Shown here: piece by piece, positions 9,580-18,896 of the stretch
Layout of the letters: each line of letters starts with the position of its first letter
Position numbering within the stretch: the first letter of the stretch is position 1
Assembly: GCF_000803315.1 (NCBI RefSeq)
Contig: NZ_JRMH01000001.1
Location: 3,348,001-3,412,000 of the forward strand
From: Pectobacterium actinidiae
GTDB lineage: Bacteria; Pseudomonadota; Gammaproteobacteria; Enterobacterales; Enterobacteriaceae
DNA length: 64,000 nucleotides
Direction: 5' to 3'
Notes under the pieces: model-generated
The model's input: only the letters and a program-made list of their open reading frames with translations
Told to the model about the DNA's origin: nothing
The model's database searches: none
Made by a program: the position numbers and the translations under genes

Positions 9580-9607
9580 TGAGATAAATATGGATCAACA
9601 AGGTTCC
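9580..9607 (-). promoter_or_regulatory. Putative sigmaE promoter of degP
   Basis: On the minus strand GGAACCT (9601-9607) and TCTCA (9580-9584) are separated by 16 bases. The sigmaE consensus is GGAACTT with 15-16 bases to TCTGA or TCNAA. The known sigmaE control of degP supports the call; the match itself is good but not perfect. Confidence 0.65.
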
Positions 9608-9686
9608 CAAGGGGAAGATCGTGAAGCGTAAGGAAATATTGAACGGCTTTACAAAAGTCGCGATTTCCGTTGCTGCCTGTTCATCG

Positions 9687-11198
9687 CTAATCTGCCGCCA
9701 TCAGCTTGCGGTATTCGTCGTAGGCGTACAAATCGGTCATACCACTGATGTAATCCTGAATCAGACGTGCCCGATAATAATATTCACGGACGATCCGCTC
9801 GGATTCAGGTAACCCTTCCAACCCAGTGACCGCTTCGCAATAGGCCAGACAATGTTTACTGGATAGCTTGTGGTAAAGCCGCGTTTCAATCGGATAGCGC
9901 CTGTGCATATCGTCGCGGACAAGCTGACTGAAATCCTGATAGGGCATGTCGAGCAGCGGGCTATAAATATCCAGGAGGCCGCGAATCACACGGTCGCCCT
10001 GTAGCTCCAACTGTTCAACTTCATGGTGGTTAAAAACGTGCTTTAAGGCGACGCGTTTGAAAATGCCTAACAGGCGGTTCTGCGGGCTGTCGTCCTCAAG
10101 CAACGCCTGATTGAACGATCCGGCATAGACTTCCGGCAGGTTGTCAATAAAACGCTGCGCGGCATGCGGCACCATCTGCCCAACGGTATGAACACGGAGA
10201 TTCATGAAGAACTGATCGTCGTGGCTACGCCATTGAAAGCGCTCACGCTCTTTGTAAGCACGTTCAATCGTTTTAGCGAAAATGTCTTTCTCTGTCCCCT
10301 CGCCCCAGTTCTCGCGCAGACGCTCGTAAAGCTCTTCGATCGTGAGAATCTCTTTCTCGACGGCATCTTCCAGATCCGCGATACAGTAAGATACATCATC
10401 GGCCGCTTCCATAATGTAGCTCAGCGGATGACGATGAAATTCGCCCATATCCAGTTCTTCACGCAGCGTGGCGACAAACGCTTCCTCTGCCAGATAGTAA
10501 CCCGGCTTTTTCATCAAATAATGGTAATCCGCCGGAAGCTCGCCGTGCCAATACGCCGGGCGGGTATATTTCAGGATACAAGCGACCTGACCGTAGGTAA
10601 GATTGAGCTTCAGCAACGTATGCACCAGACGGATCGCCTGTGCGTTGCCTTCAAAATGACTCAGATCCTGCCGAATCTGCCCGCGTAATTCGTCCAGTCC
10701 ATCTTGCTGCATCCGCAGCACAGGGACTTTACAGTCATCGACGCGTTCCGGGGACTCACTGTCCAGATAGTGGCTATCCAGCAATTTTCTGAACCATTGA
10801 TTAATCGCAGATTCGCCAAAATGCCCAAACGGCGGATTGCCGATGTCATGCATCAGGCACGCCATTTCGACCAAACTTTCAAACGGCGTTTGTCTGTCGT
10901 CCAGACCTAACGATGCCAGCCGCCCATCGACTTGCAAGCGGTGCAGAATCTCTTTGGCGATATAGCGGCCAACCTGCTGAACTTCCATCGAATGAGTCAG
11001 ACGGGAGCGGACAGCCGCATTACGTTCTAGCGGAAAGACCTGGGTTTTTTGCTGTAAACGGCGGATGGCAGCAGAGTTGATGATACGACCCCGGTCGCTC
11101 TCAAACTGGCGCACAATCGCATAGCCATCATCAGCCGTTTTAGTCCGACTGAAATGTCGCTGAAAGCTCATTTTTTTGGCGAAATCGATATCAGACAT
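9687..11198 (-). CDS. dgt: Deoxyguanosinetriphosphate triphosphohydrolase
   Basis: Hydrolyses dGTP to deoxyguanosine and triphosphate, lowering the dGTP pool. It is an HD-domain enzyme: the metal ligands are the His in [13 protein letters not shown] and the pair in [14 protein letters not shown]. Other strongly conserved blocks are [20 protein letters not shown] and [11 protein letters not shown] near the C-terminus. The ATG at 11198 gives 503 residues (E. coli 505) and has GGAGA 6-8 bases upstream. The frame extends 12 bases further to another ATG at 11210, which would cover that Shine-Dalgarno site. It is next to degP and divergent from mtnN, as in E. coli. Confidence 0.96.
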   Translation of the reverse strand: MSDIDFAKKMSFQRHFSRTKTADDGYAIVRQFESDRGRIINSAAIRRLQQKTQVFPLERNAAVRSRLTHSMEVQQVGRYIAKEILHRLQVDGRLASLGLDDRQTPFESLVEMACLMHDIGNPPFGHFGESAINQWFRKLLDSHYLDSESPERVDDCKVPVLRMQQDGLDELRGQIRQDLSHFEGNAQAIRLVHTLLKLNLTYGQVACILKYTRPAYWHGELPADYHYLMKKPGYYLAEEAFVATLREELDMGEFHRHPLSYIMEAADDVSYCIADLEDAVEKEILTIEELYERLRENWGEGTEKDIFAKTIERAYKERERFQWRSHDDQFFMNLRVHTVGQMVPHAAQRFIDNLPEVYAGSFNQALLEDDSPQNRLLGIFKRVALKHVFNHHEVEQLELQGDRVIRGLLDIYSPLLDMPYQDFSQLVRDDMHRRYPIETRLYHKLSSKHCLAYCEAVTGLEGLPESERIVREYYYRARLIQDYISGMTDLYAYDEYRKLMAAD

Positions 11199-11289
11199 AC
11201 GGTTCTCCATGTCATCCCGCTACAGCACAATGATGGACACTCCATCTCATCCCGCTAGCCATGATAGACTAACATCCGCGATATACACC

Positions 11290-11401
11290 TAATGCTGGTC
11301 ATTTAACGATCGAGATACACGGTGCGACCACAGGGGTGAGGCATCCCTGCGGAACCTCCCCCTGTGTTTCCCCTAAAATGGGACTTCAGTGACCAGCATT
11401 A
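11290..11401. repeat. MITE-like inverted-repeat element, copy B
   Basis: A 112 bp element with left end TAATGCTGGTCATTTAA and right end TTCAGTGACCAGCATTA, which are near-perfect inverted copies. Internal blocks (CGAGATACACGG, CCCTGCGG, ACCTCCCCCTGT) match the element at 5145-5257. It lies between the divergent starts of dgt and mtnN and so may carry or disturb their promoters. Confidence 0.8.
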
Positions 11402-11443
11402 GCGACACGCCTTCCATTTATAACAGAATTTGCGGGGAACCTT

Positions 11444-12142
11444 ATGAAAGTCGGTATTATCGGTGCGATGGAACAAGAAGTCACACTGCTGCGCGATCGG
11501 ATTGAAAACCGTCAGACCTTCCAGCGTGCGGGTTGCGAAATCTACACCGGACACATCAACGGCGTAGACGTCGCGCTGCTGAAATCTGGTATCGGTAAAG
11601 TCTCCGCCGCGCTGGGTACCACGCTACTGCTGGAACACAGCAAGCCGGACGTCGTGATTAACACCGGTTCCGCTGGCGGACTGGCACCCACATTGAACGT
11701 TGGTGATATTGTGGTTTCCGATGAAGTACGCTACCACGATGCTGACGTCACGGCCTTTGGCTATGAACCTGGCCAGATGGCAGGCTGCCCTGCCGCTTTC
11801 CTTGCTGATGAAAAACTCATCTCGCTGGCGCAGGAAGCAATTGCCGAGCTACAGCTGAACGCCGTGCGCGGCCTGGTTGTCAGCGGTGATGCCTTCATTA
11901 ACGGCGCAGAACCGTTAGCCCGTATCCGCACCACGTTCCCGAAGGCCATTGCCGTAGAAATGGAAGCCACGGCTATCGCACATGTCTGCCATCAGTTCGC
12001 CGTGCCGTTTGTCGTGGTGCGCGCCATCTCTGATGTCGCCGATAAAGAATCACACCTGAGTTTTGATGAGTTCCTGAGCGTTGCCGCACAGCAATCCACA
12101 CGGATGGTTGAAGCGATTCTGGCCAAGCTGGCCGCACGCTAA
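11444..12142 (+). CDS. mtnN: 5'-methylthioadenosine/S-adenosylhomocysteine nucleosidase
   Basis: Cleaves adenine from methylthioadenosine and S-adenosylhomocysteine, feeding methionine salvage, the autoinducer-2 pathway and recycling of polyamine-synthesis by-product. The 232-residue length matches E. coli. The start [13 protein letters not shown] contains the catalytic Glu12. The nucleoside-binding [10 protein letters not shown] and the catalytic Asp in ISDVADK are present. Because speE in this window makes methylthioadenosine, the two are functionally linked. The stop is 2 bp from the GTG start of btuF, so the two genes form an operon. Confidence 0.97.
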   Translation: MKVGIIGAMEQEVTLLRDRIENRQTFQRAGCEIYTGHINGVDVALLKSGIGKVSAALGTTLLLEHSKPDVVINTGSAGGLAPTLNVGDIVVSDEVRYHDADVTAFGYEPGQMAGCPAAFLADEKLISLAQEAIAELQLNAVRGLVVSGDAFINGAEPLARIRTTFPKAIAVEMEATAIAHVCHQFAVPFVVVRAISDVADKESHLSFDEFLSVAAQQSTRMVEAILAKLAAR

Positions 12143-12144
12143 TC

Positions 12145-12975
12145 GTGACCTTCAGGTTCCTCTGCTGGCTGACCGGGCTACTGCTCTGCACTGCCGCTTA
12201 TGCCATTCCACAGCGTGTTATCAGTCTCGCCCCCCACGCGACGGAAATGGCCTATGCGGCAGGCATGGGCGAACAGTTGATTGCGGTTAGCGCCTGGTCA
12301 GATTACCCGCCAGAAGCGGAAAAGCTGGAACAGGTTGCTTCCTGGCAGGGAATCAACCTGGAGCGGATCCTCGCTCTCAAGCCCGATCTGATTCTGGCCT
12401 GGCGCGAGGGGAACCCGCAGCGTCCTCTGGAACAGCTCGCCCACTTCTCGATTCCCATCGTGTATCTGGATGCGAAGACGTTAGACGATATCCCGGCGTC
12501 ATTGCGACAGCTGGCGACCTATAGCCGTCATCCTGAGCAAGCCGAACGAGCAGCAAAGGATTTTCAGCAGAAAATAGGCGAACTCCAGCACGCTGGCGAT
12601 AGGCATAACGTCACGCCATTACGGGTATTCATTCAATTCGGCACTCAGCCGCTGTTTACCTCTTCGAAGGCGACGCTGCAAAGCCAGATCGTTTCACTGT
12701 GCGGTGCCGAAAATGTCTTTAGCGACAGCACAGTGCCTTGGCCGCAGGTCAGTCGTGAACAAGTGTTAAGGCGGCAGCCACAGGCCATTATTGTCGGCGG
12801 TACGCCAGATAGCATTGCCAGTGTGCAGACGTTTTGGCAACCACAGCTAGCCGTTCCGGTGATTGCCGTTAACGAAGACTGGTTTAGCCGCAGCGGCCCT
12901 CGTTTGCTATTGGCAGCCCAGCAGATCTGTTCTCAATTAGCAGAATTAAAACCTACGTCTTCGTCAGCGAGATGA
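12145..12975 (+). CDS. btuF: Periplasmic vitamin B12-binding protein
   Basis: Binds cobalamin in the periplasm for delivery to BtuCD, which is not in this window. The N-terminus is a signal peptide (LLCTAAYA, cleavage near residue 20), followed by [20 protein letters not shown], the usual first strand of class III binding proteins. At 276 residues it fits the family (E. coli 266). The start is a GTG only 2 bp after the mtnN stop; no strong Shine-Dalgarno of its own is visible, suggesting translational coupling. In E. coli yadS follows btuF; it is absent here. No cobalamin riboswitch was found, consistent with expression from the mtnN promoter. Confidence 0.95.
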   Translation: MTFRFLCWLTGLLLCTAAYAIPQRVISLAPHATEMAYAAGMGEQLIAVSAWSDYPPEAEKLEQVASWQGINLERILALKPDLILAWREGNPQRPLEQLAHFSIPIVYLDAKTLDDIPASLRQLATYSRHPEQAERAAKDFQQKIGELQHAGDRHNVTPLRVFIQFGTQPLFTSSKATLQSQIVSLCGAENVFSDSTVPWPQVSREQVLRRQPQAIIVGGTPDSIASVQTFWQPQLAVPVIAVNEDWFSRSGPRLLLAAQQICSQLAELKPTSSSAR

Positions 12976-13205
12976 CAGCCAATTAACATAGTGAAATCAT
13001 ACCGATAACAATAGATTCATTAATATACAAGTTGTAACACTAGCAGACTTTTATTTCGCCAATATTTGCCGATAATCTGAACGTAACGGTGGAATCATAG
13101 ACACCAATAAAAGGTGTCAGCTACCACTCGCAATAAAGCCAAAGCAATACGAAGTTTGAAAATTTTGAACCGATATCGGTTCCTTTAACACCAGGTAAAA
13201 TAAAC

Positions 13206-13484
13206 ATGAAAAGTGCGTTGCTTTGCGCAGGTCTGCTGATCGCGGCTTGTGGTACTGCTTATGCAGGAAGTAGCGGTGGGCAAATTAATGCCCAATTGAC
13301 GATGCTACCGGCATGCGGCGTAACGCCTCAATCCGGTCAATATCAAATGAAATGTAACGTAGCCTCTGTACCACAACCTAAAATTACTGAGTCACGCATT
13401 CCTGTCGCTCAGGCAAAATTTTCGACTTCTGCGGCAAAAACCGCACAGGGTACGGAAACGCGTCTGATTACGGTTGAATGGTAA
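13206..13484 (+). CDS. Small secreted protein of unknown function
   Basis: A 92-residue protein with a clear signal peptide (MKSALLCAGLLIAACGTAYA, cleavage near 20) and a mature part of about 70 residues containing two cysteines (PACGVTP and MKCNVAS) that could form a disulfide in the periplasm. The spacing is vaguely like the small E. coli YehE/DUF2574 proteins, but this is only a resemblance. AGGTAAAATAAAC precedes the ATG. It stands alone between btuF and erpA, with 230 bp upstream for its own promoter and an ERIC element just downstream. The function is not known to me. Confidence 0.8.
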   Translation: MKSALLCAGLLIAACGTAYAGSSGGQINAQLTMLPACGVTPQSGQYQMKCNVASVPQPKITESRIPVAQAKFSTSAAKTAQGTETRLITVEW

Positions 13485-13548
13485 TCACAGTAAAAACACG
13501 AAGCGTATTCTTTTAATTAACGCTTCTTGTGACAAGTTACTTGTTTAC

Positions 13549-13743
13549 TATGCCCTAAATAATTCGAGTTGCGTGACAAAACGTTAGCGTTTTGAACAAC
13601 GCTCTGCGTTGACCCTTTAGGGCAGGCTCATTTATGGCCTTGTAACGCGGCAACCGAGCGAATCCTCAGGAGCTTACTCAGGTAAGTGACTGGGGTGAGT
13701 AAGAGCAGCCAACGCACAAGCAGCTTGAAGTATGACGGGCATA
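13549..13743. repeat. ERIC element, copy 1 (long form)
   Basis: This element, about 195 bp, has the ERIC/IRU termini: left TATGCCCTAAATAATTCGAG and right GCTTGAAGTATGACGGGCAT, imperfect inverted copies. It contains the ERIC core AGGAGCTTAC and AAGTGACTGGGGTGAG (with local variation). The left half is a string of short hairpins (ACAAAACG/CGTTTTGA, CAACGC/GCGTTG, CCCT/AGGG). It lies between the small secreted-protein gene and the erpA terminator. Confidence 0.85.
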
Positions 13744-13744
13744 T

Positions 13745-13780
13745 AAAAAACCGTGTCTTGTTGCCAGGACACGGTTTTTT
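13745..13780 (-). terminator. erpA terminator (bidirectional)
   Basis: AAAAAACCGTGTC and GACACGGTTTTTT form a 13-base inverted repeat with A and T runs in both directions. It stands 35 bp past the erpA stop and could also stop transcription from the plus strand. Confidence 0.9.
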
Positions 13781-13814
13781 ATATTTTTAGTCGGTGAATA
13801 ACCGCAGTGCAGGA

Positions 13815-14162
13815 TCAGACGCTGAAAGAAGAACCACAGCCGCAGGTGGATTTCGCGTTCGGATTCGTCACGATGAAACGAGAACCTTCCAGCCCTTCAG
13901 TATAATCCACCGCACCGCCAACCAGATATTGCAGGCTCATCGGATCAACCACCAGCGCCACACCTTGTTTCTCAATGGTCATATCGCCGTCGTTGATTTG
14001 ATCATCAAAGGTAAAACCATACTGGAAACCGCTACAGCCACCGCCCGTAATGTATACGCGCAGTTTCAGCTCTGGGTTTTCTTCATCAGCAATCAGGTTT
14101 TTCACCTTGCTTGCCGCCGCATCGGTAAATTGCAGAGGCAGTGCTGCTATATCATCGCTCAT
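13815..14162 (-). CDS. erpA: Iron-sulfur cluster insertion protein ErpA
   Basis: An A-type carrier that transfers iron-sulfur clusters to apo-proteins, including isoprenoid-pathway enzymes; essential in E. coli under respiratory conditions. The protein has 115 residues (E. coli 114), with the three cluster-ligand cysteines at Cys43 ([10 protein letters not shown]) and Cys107 and Cys109 (TCGCGSSF). It is transcribed alone and ends in a strong terminator. ERIC-type elements flank it on both sides. In E. coli clcA lies between hemL and erpA; here that gene is missing. Confidence 0.97.
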
Positions 14163-14258
14163 ATTTTTACTCCCAACTCAGGGCTTATCAGGTGATAGAC
14201 CCATATTCATACGCTTATTATCCGGCAGGATGAGAAAACGTTCAAGATTTGACAGCCC

Positions 14259-14390
14259 TACCCTAAATAATTCGAGTTTCAGGACAAAACGTTGACGTTT
14301 TGAACAATGCGAAGCGTTGGCCCGCTAGGGCGAGGCTCAGAGAGGAGCCGAGTATTGCCAACGCACATGCAACTTGAAGTATGACGGGTA
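14259..14390. repeat. ERIC-like element, copy 2 (core-less short form)
   Basis: A 132 bp element with the same ends as the other ERIC copies (TACCCTAAATAATTCGAG and ACTTGAAGTATGACGGGTA) but without the GAGCTTAC/GTAAGTGA core. The inside is a run of hairpins: ACAAAACG/CGTTTTGA, CAATGC/GCGTTG, GCCC/GGGC and GGCTC/GAGCC. It lies upstream of erpA, within the 400 bp erpA-hemL intergenic region; the rest of that region, 14391-14563, holds the hemL promoter zone and no visible gene. Confidence 0.8.
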
Positions 14391-14563
14391 AATTGTTGAA
14401 ATAATCACCGCATTATGCCGTCTTATACACCACACAGCCAGTACTCTCAGTGGGTATGATGCGGTGTGTTTTCAAGTGAAAACCTGCACAGCGATTTCAT
14501 AACGGCGGTCAGTTCATTAGAATACCCCTACATTTTACGATCAAGACCAGTCAGGACCGCGTA

Positions 14564-15844
14564 ATGAACAAATCTGAAAGCCTGTATGCTGCGGCACAGC
14601 AACTTATTCCCGGCGGAGTGAACTCACCCGTTCGTGCTTTTAACGGCGTCGGTGGTACCCCGCTGTTCATCGAACGGGCTGACGGCGCTTATCTCTACGA
14701 CGCTGACGAGCAAGCGTACATTGATTACGTGGGGTCGTGGGGTCCGATGGTGCTGGGTCACAATCATCCGGCAATCCGTGATGCGGTAATCGCGGCAGCG
14801 GAACGTGGCCTGAGCTTTGGCGCGCCGACAGAAATGGAAGTGCAGATGGCGCGTCTGGTCACCTCACTGGTGCCTAGCATGGATATGGTGCGGATGGTCA
14901 ACTCCGGTACGGAAGCGACCATGAGCGCGATCCGACTGGCGCGTGGTTACACGGGCCGCGACAAAATCATCAAATTTGAAGGCTGCTATCACGGCCACGC
15001 CGACTGTCTGCTGGTGAAAGCCGGTTCCGGCGCGCTGACACTGGGTCAACCGAACTCCCCCGGCGTTCCAGCGGATTTCGCACGCCACACGCTGACCTGC
15101 GTCTATAACGATCTGTCATCCGTTCGCGCCGCATTTGAGCAATATCCTGACGAAATCGCCGCAATCATTGTTGAACCTGTCGCAGGCAATATGAACTGCG
15201 TTCCACCACTGCCAGATTTCCTTCCCGGCCTGCGCGCCCTGTGCGACGAGTTTGGTGCCCTGTTCATCATCGATGAAGTGATGACCGGCTTCCGCGTTGC
15301 GCTGGCAGGTGCACAGTCGCACTACGGCGTGGTGCCGGATCTGACCTGTCTGGGGAAAATCATTGGCGGCGGCATGCCCGTTGGCGCATTCGGCGGTAAG
15401 CGTGAAGTAATGCAGGCGCTGGCACCGACCGGCCCGGTTTATCAGGCGGGAACGCTGTCTGGCAACCCGATTGCCATGGCCGCAGGCTTTGCCTGTTTGA
15501 CCGAAGTGGCGAAACCCGGCGTACACCAAAAGCTCACCGCGTTGACCAATCAACTGGCTGACGGCCTGCTGGCTGCCGCGCAAGCCGAAAATATCCCGCT
15601 GGTGGTGAATCAGGCAGGCGGCATGTTCGGTCTGTTCTTCACGGATGCCGAGAGCGTCACCTGCTATCAGGATGTGATGAAGTGCGACGTCGAGCGCTTT
15701 AAGCTGTTCTTCCACATGATGCTGGAAGAAGGGATTTACCTCGCGCCGTCCGCGTTTGAAGCGGGCTTTATGTCGTTGGCACACACGCCACAGGACATCG
15801 ATCGCACCATCGAAGCCGCACAGCTCTGCTTCTCACGCCTGTAA
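14564..15844 (+). CDS. hemL: Glutamate-1-semialdehyde 2,1-aminomutase
   Basis: Converts glutamate-1-semialdehyde to 5-aminolevulinate, the second step of the C5 haem pathway, in the cytoplasm. It is a 426-residue PLP enzyme of the expected length. The cofactor lysine is Lys265 in [12 protein letters not shown]; the [17 protein letters not shown] and [12 protein letters not shown] blocks form the cofactor and substrate site. The ATG at 14564 is preceded by AGGA about 8 bases upstream. It is monocistronic and followed by a stem-loop. Confidence 0.97.
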   Translation: MNKSESLYAAAQQLIPGGVNSPVRAFNGVGGTPLFIERADGAYLYDADEQAYIDYVGSWGPMVLGHNHPAIRDAVIAAAERGLSFGAPTEMEVQMARLVTSLVPSMDMVRMVNSGTEATMSAIRLARGYTGRDKIIKFEGCYHGHADCLLVKAGSGALTLGQPNSPGVPADFARHTLTCVYNDLSSVRAAFEQYPDEIAAIIVEPVAGNMNCVPPLPDFLPGLRALCDEFGALFIIDEVMTGFRVALAGAQSHYGVVPDLTCLGKIIGGGMPVGAFGGKREVMQALAPTGPVYQAGTLSGNPIAMAAGFACLTEVAKPGVHQKLTALTNQLADGLLAAAQAENIPLVVNQAGGMFGLFFTDAESVTCYQDVMKCDVERFKLFFHMMLEEGIYLAPSAFEAGFMSLAHTPQDIDRTIEAAQLCFSRL

Positions 15845-15855
15845 AAGCGAATTGA

Positions 15856-15895
15856 TAGGCGACAGCGTCACTCACCTGACGTTGTCGCTATTTCC
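15856..15895 (+). terminator. hemL terminator
   Basis: A long near-perfect stem (GGCGACAGCGTCA with TGACGTTGTCGC) and a short T-containing tail, 12 bases past the hemL stop. Confidence 0.6.
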
Positions 15896-16029
15896 TCTGT
15901 CGTTTCCGCCTTCATTCTCCCTCTCTCTTCCGCCCCCTACTTTTTTCATCAAGACGATCGTTCGAGAATGACAAGTCGTCTCAGATTGGTTATGAGTAGG
16001 TTTATATTCCTGAAAATAGTGGAGAGGTC

Positions 16030-16653
16030 ATGCTAAAGGTTCTAGGGCGCACGTCGTCGATCAACGTTCGGAAAGTGCTGTGGCTGTGCGATGAGTTGGC
16101 GATTGCCTTTCACCGCGAAGACTGGGGCGAAGGCTATAAATCACCGCAATCACCGGAGTTTTTGGCGCTCAATCCTAATGCCATGATACCGGTTATTCAG
16201 GACGAGGATTTCGTCATGTGGGAATCGAACGCGATTTTGCGTTACCTCGCCAACGCGAAAGATGGAGCCTCGCTCTACCCACAAGATCCGCGTAGCCGTG
16301 CTTCGATCGACCAATGGATCGATTGGCAGGCTAACGAGCTCAATCCCTCATGGCGTTACGCCTTTATGTCGCTGGTACGCCAATCTCCCGCACATCAGGA
16401 TCCGACGCTATTGGCAGCATCCTGCACGCTTTGGTCACGTACCATGGGTATTTTGAATCAGCAGTTGGAGCGAACCGGCCACTACGTTACAGGAAACGCG
16501 TTTACGCTGGCCGATATTCCCATCGGGCTATCGGTGAACCGTTGGTATGAAACGCCGCTGGAACACACGGACTACCCCGCCGTCCGCGCCTACTATGAGC
16601 GGTTAAGTGCACGCGCAGGCTACCTGACCTGGGGACGTAACGGCACACCATAA
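16030..16653 (+). CDS. Glutathione S-transferase family protein
   Basis: A 207-residue two-domain GST. The thioredoxin-like N-terminal domain (about 1-80) begins MLKVLGRTSSINVRKVLW, with the SSINVRK region in the usual glutathione-site position, the cis-proline in AMIPVIQDED and WESNAILRYLA (the ES motif for the glutathione gamma-glutamyl group). The helical C-terminal domain includes ADIPIGLSVNRWY (N-capping box). GGAGAGG lies 4 bases before the ATG. The substrate is unknown; such proteins act in detoxification or peroxide reduction. It converges on the MocR-type regulator gene. Confidence 0.93.
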   Translation: MLKVLGRTSSINVRKVLWLCDELAIAFHREDWGEGYKSPQSPEFLALNPNAMIPVIQDEDFVMWESNAILRYLANAKDGASLYPQDPRSRASIDQWIDWQANELNPSWRYAFMSLVRQSPAHQDPTLLAASCTLWSRTMGILNQQLERTGHYVTGNAFTLADIPIGLSVNRWYETPLEHTDYPAVRAYYERLSARAGYLTWGRNGTP

Positions 16654-16667
16654 AGCTACTCATCAAA

Positions 16668-18128
16668 CTACTCCGCGCTACCCGGACCGATACCGCTCAT
16701 CTCACACGCCAGTGCACCCGCGCGCTTGAGCGCATACGTGTAGCGCTCATCAAACGGGTAGCAGCACGATAGCCGAAGCGCGTGTTTACAGCGACCACTC
16801 AGCGTATAGAGCTCGCCGGGCGTGACGCAAATCTTCTCTTGCAGCAGGCGATGGAATAATTCCACCCCATCGACATTACCCGGCAATTCCAGCCAAAAGA
16901 CAAAGCCGCCCTGCGGCTGCGTCGCGCGCGTCCCCTGCGGAAAATGCCGGGCAATCAGCCCGCGCGCCTCATCCATCTGCGCGGCATAGCGACGACGCAG
17001 CGTGCGCAGATGGTGATCGTAACCACCAGACTCCAGAAACTGCGCCAGCGTTTCCGATAGCAGCGCCGATTCCGCCATTGACGATACCGCTTTCAGCCGT
17101 GCCACTTTGGCGCGGAAACGGCCTGACGCCATCCAGCCGATGCGGAAATCAGGTGCCAGTGTTTTCGTGAAGCTGGAGCAGTAAATCACCCAGCCGTCGC
17201 GGTCGAAAGCTTTCACCGTCGGCGACAGCGGCCAGGTAAACTGAAGTTCGCTGTATAACCCATCCTCGATAAGCGGTACCTGATAATCGTTCACCAGCTT
17301 TGCCAGCCGTTTTTTATCCGCCAGCGTCATGCTGCACCCTAACGGATTCTGCGCGTTCGGCATGGCGATAATCGCCTGTAACCGCCCCTCTGACAGCAGC
17401 AGTTCCAGTGCATCCAGCGCGAGGCCGCGTTGCGGATCGGTAGGAATTTCCACCGTTTTCAATCCCAGACTGGCAAGCAGAGGAAAGAGATAAAAATAGG
17501 TTGGCGTTTCCAACCCCACACAGTCGCCCGGCTGCGTCACCGTGCGAAGCGCCAGCTGTAGCGCTTCCATACAGCCGTGGGTGATCGTGATGTCCTCGCG
17601 GGTCAATGACATGCCTAAGTCCATCGCTCGCCGCGCCACTTCACGCCGCAGCCGCTCACTGCCCGGCGGCAACGCATAGCGACCAATCAGTTCAGGCTGC
17701 CGCCGCAGCAAAGAAGCGGCAATACGGCTGATCTTTTCGGTAGGGTAGAAATCCGCATGCTGTGGGCATGCCAGAGAAATGTTGGTGTAATCCGGGTGCG
17801 TCTGGGCAGCGAACACGGTATCAATCAGATCCAGTTTCTCACTGCCCGGCACAATCACCTGCGCACGGTGAGGCTTGCTCTCCGTCAGCGAAGGCAGACG
17901 CCCTCGCACAAAATAGCCGGACTGCGGCCGCGCTTCGATCAACCCGCGATCTTCGAGAATACGCCAGGCATTTAATACCGTGTTCACACTTACCTGATGC
18001 GATCCGGCGACGCGACGAATAGAAGGCAGGCGACTTCCCGGCGCTAACGTCCCTTGATGAATGGCTGTGGCGAAGGTTTCCGCGAGCTGTTGATAGAGCG
18101 TACTTTCTTGTGAGTCGATAATGGACAC
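16668..18128 (-). CDS. MocR-type GntR regulator with aminotransferase-like domain
   Basis: A fusion protein: an N-terminal GntR winged helix (about 10-75, with SRLPSIRRVAGSHQVSVNTV) and a fold-type I aminotransferase domain (about 100-480). The PLP lysine is expected in the YCSSFTKTLAPDFRIGWMA stretch, and the NAQNPLGCSM loop is conserved. Members usually use PLP or an amino-compound as effector and regulate a neighbouring gene. The GTG at 18128 is chosen because GGGGGA stands just before it; the frame runs on to a TTG at 18146. It is divergent from a LysE-type exporter 137 bp away, its likely target. Confidence 0.9.
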   Translation of the reverse strand: MSIIDSQESTLYQQLAETFATAIHQGTLAPGSRLPSIRRVAGSHQVSVNTVLNAWRILEDRGLIEARPQSGYFVRGRLPSLTESKPHRAQVIVPGSEKLDLIDTVFAAQTHPDYTNISLACPQHADFYPTEKISRIAASLLRRQPELIGRYALPPGSERLRREVARRAMDLGMSLTREDITITHGCMEALQLALRTVTQPGDCVGLETPTYFYLFPLLASLGLKTVEIPTDPQRGLALDALELLLSEGRLQAIIAMPNAQNPLGCSMTLADKKRLAKLVNDYQVPLIEDGLYSELQFTWPLSPTVKAFDRDGWVIYCSSFTKTLAPDFRIGWMASGRFRAKVARLKAVSSMAESALLSETLAQFLESGGYDHHLRTLRRRYAAQMDEARGLIARHFPQGTRATQPQGGFVFWLELPGNVDGVELFHRLLQEKICVTPGELYTLSGRCKHALRLSCCYPFDERYTYALKRAGALACEMSGIGPGSAE

Positions 18129-18264
18129 AGTTCCCCCGCCAGCCAATGAGTACAGTTAACGATTAATGCAGTTTGTACCCATTACAATAATCATTTTGTG
18201 TATCTGTAACCATTTATTTTTTCTGCCTACCATAGTGTTCTCACCCCATCATCAGGATAACACC

Positions 18265-18855
18265 ATGCTCGACCCTTCTTTTTTCAGCTACGTCACCGTC
18301 ATGTCGATCACGCCAGGGCCCAATAATCTGCTGCTGGCGACATCAGGCGTCAATTTTGGCCTGCGTCGCACCTTGCCAATGCTGATGGGTATTTTAATTG
18401 GCTGTGCACTACAAACGGCGCTGATGGGCGTGGCATTGGAGCTGTTGCTGAGCTGGCTGAGCATGATCCGCCTGCCCCTTACCGTGCTGGGGTGCGTCTA
18501 TCTGCTGTGGCTATCGTGGAAAATCGTGCGTTCATCAGCACCGGAATTACAAGGGCGAGTACAGCCGATGACCGTACTGCAAGGGACGTTATTTCAGGCG
18601 GTAAACCCAAAAGCCTGGCTGATGTCCAGCAACATCGCGCTGCTGTATACCGCCAGCAACGGTATTTTCCCCACGATGGTCGCCTTTATGGCGCTCAATC
18701 TGCCCTGCATTCTCGTTTGGGCCGTGCTCGGCGATCGTATCGGTAAACATCTTCAGGAGCCGTGGAAACTGAAAGCCTTCAACGGCGTCATGGCGCTTTC
18801 TCTGGTGCTTACCACGTTCTGGATGCTGGCCGAAGCCATCAACGTCGCGGGTTAA
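18265..18855 (+). CDS. LysE/RhtB family amino-acid exporter
   Basis: A 196-residue inner-membrane protein with five or six hydrophobic segments. The family signature SITPGPNNLLLATSGVNFG is near the N-terminus and NPKAWLMSSNIALLY in the middle. The family exports amino acids such as lysine, threonine or cysteine; the substrate here is not determinable. The ATG at 18265 is preferred because AGGATAA lies 6-12 bases upstream and the family starts there; the in-frame ATG at 18166 would add an unrelated tail. The divergent MocR-type regulator probably controls it. A CGGCGGG/CCCGCCG hairpin separates it from convergent fhuB. Confidence 0.93.
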   Translation: MLDPSFFSYVTVMSITPGPNNLLLATSGVNFGLRRTLPMLMGILIGCALQTALMGVALELLLSWLSMIRLPLTVLGCVYLLWLSWKIVRSSAPELQGRVQPMTVLQGTLFQAVNPKAWLMSSNIALLYTASNGIFPTMVAFMALNLPCILVWAVLGDRIGKHLQEPWKLKAFNGVMALSLVLTTFWMLAEAINVAG

Positions 18856-18865
18856 TCACACGATT

Positions 18866-18887
18866 CGGCGGGCTAATCTACCCGCCG
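18866..18887. terminator. Hairpin between convergent exporter gene and fhuB
   Basis: CGGCGGG and CCCGCCG form a 7 bp stem with an 8 base loop in the 41 bp between two convergent stop codons. There is no T-run, so its role as a terminator is tentative. Confidence 0.4.
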
Positions 18888-18896
18888 ACGCTCGCG

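Noticed and set aside
11402..12145. A cobalamin riboswitch for btuF
   Set aside because: btuF starts 2 bp after mtnN and no B12-box was seen upstream of either gene.
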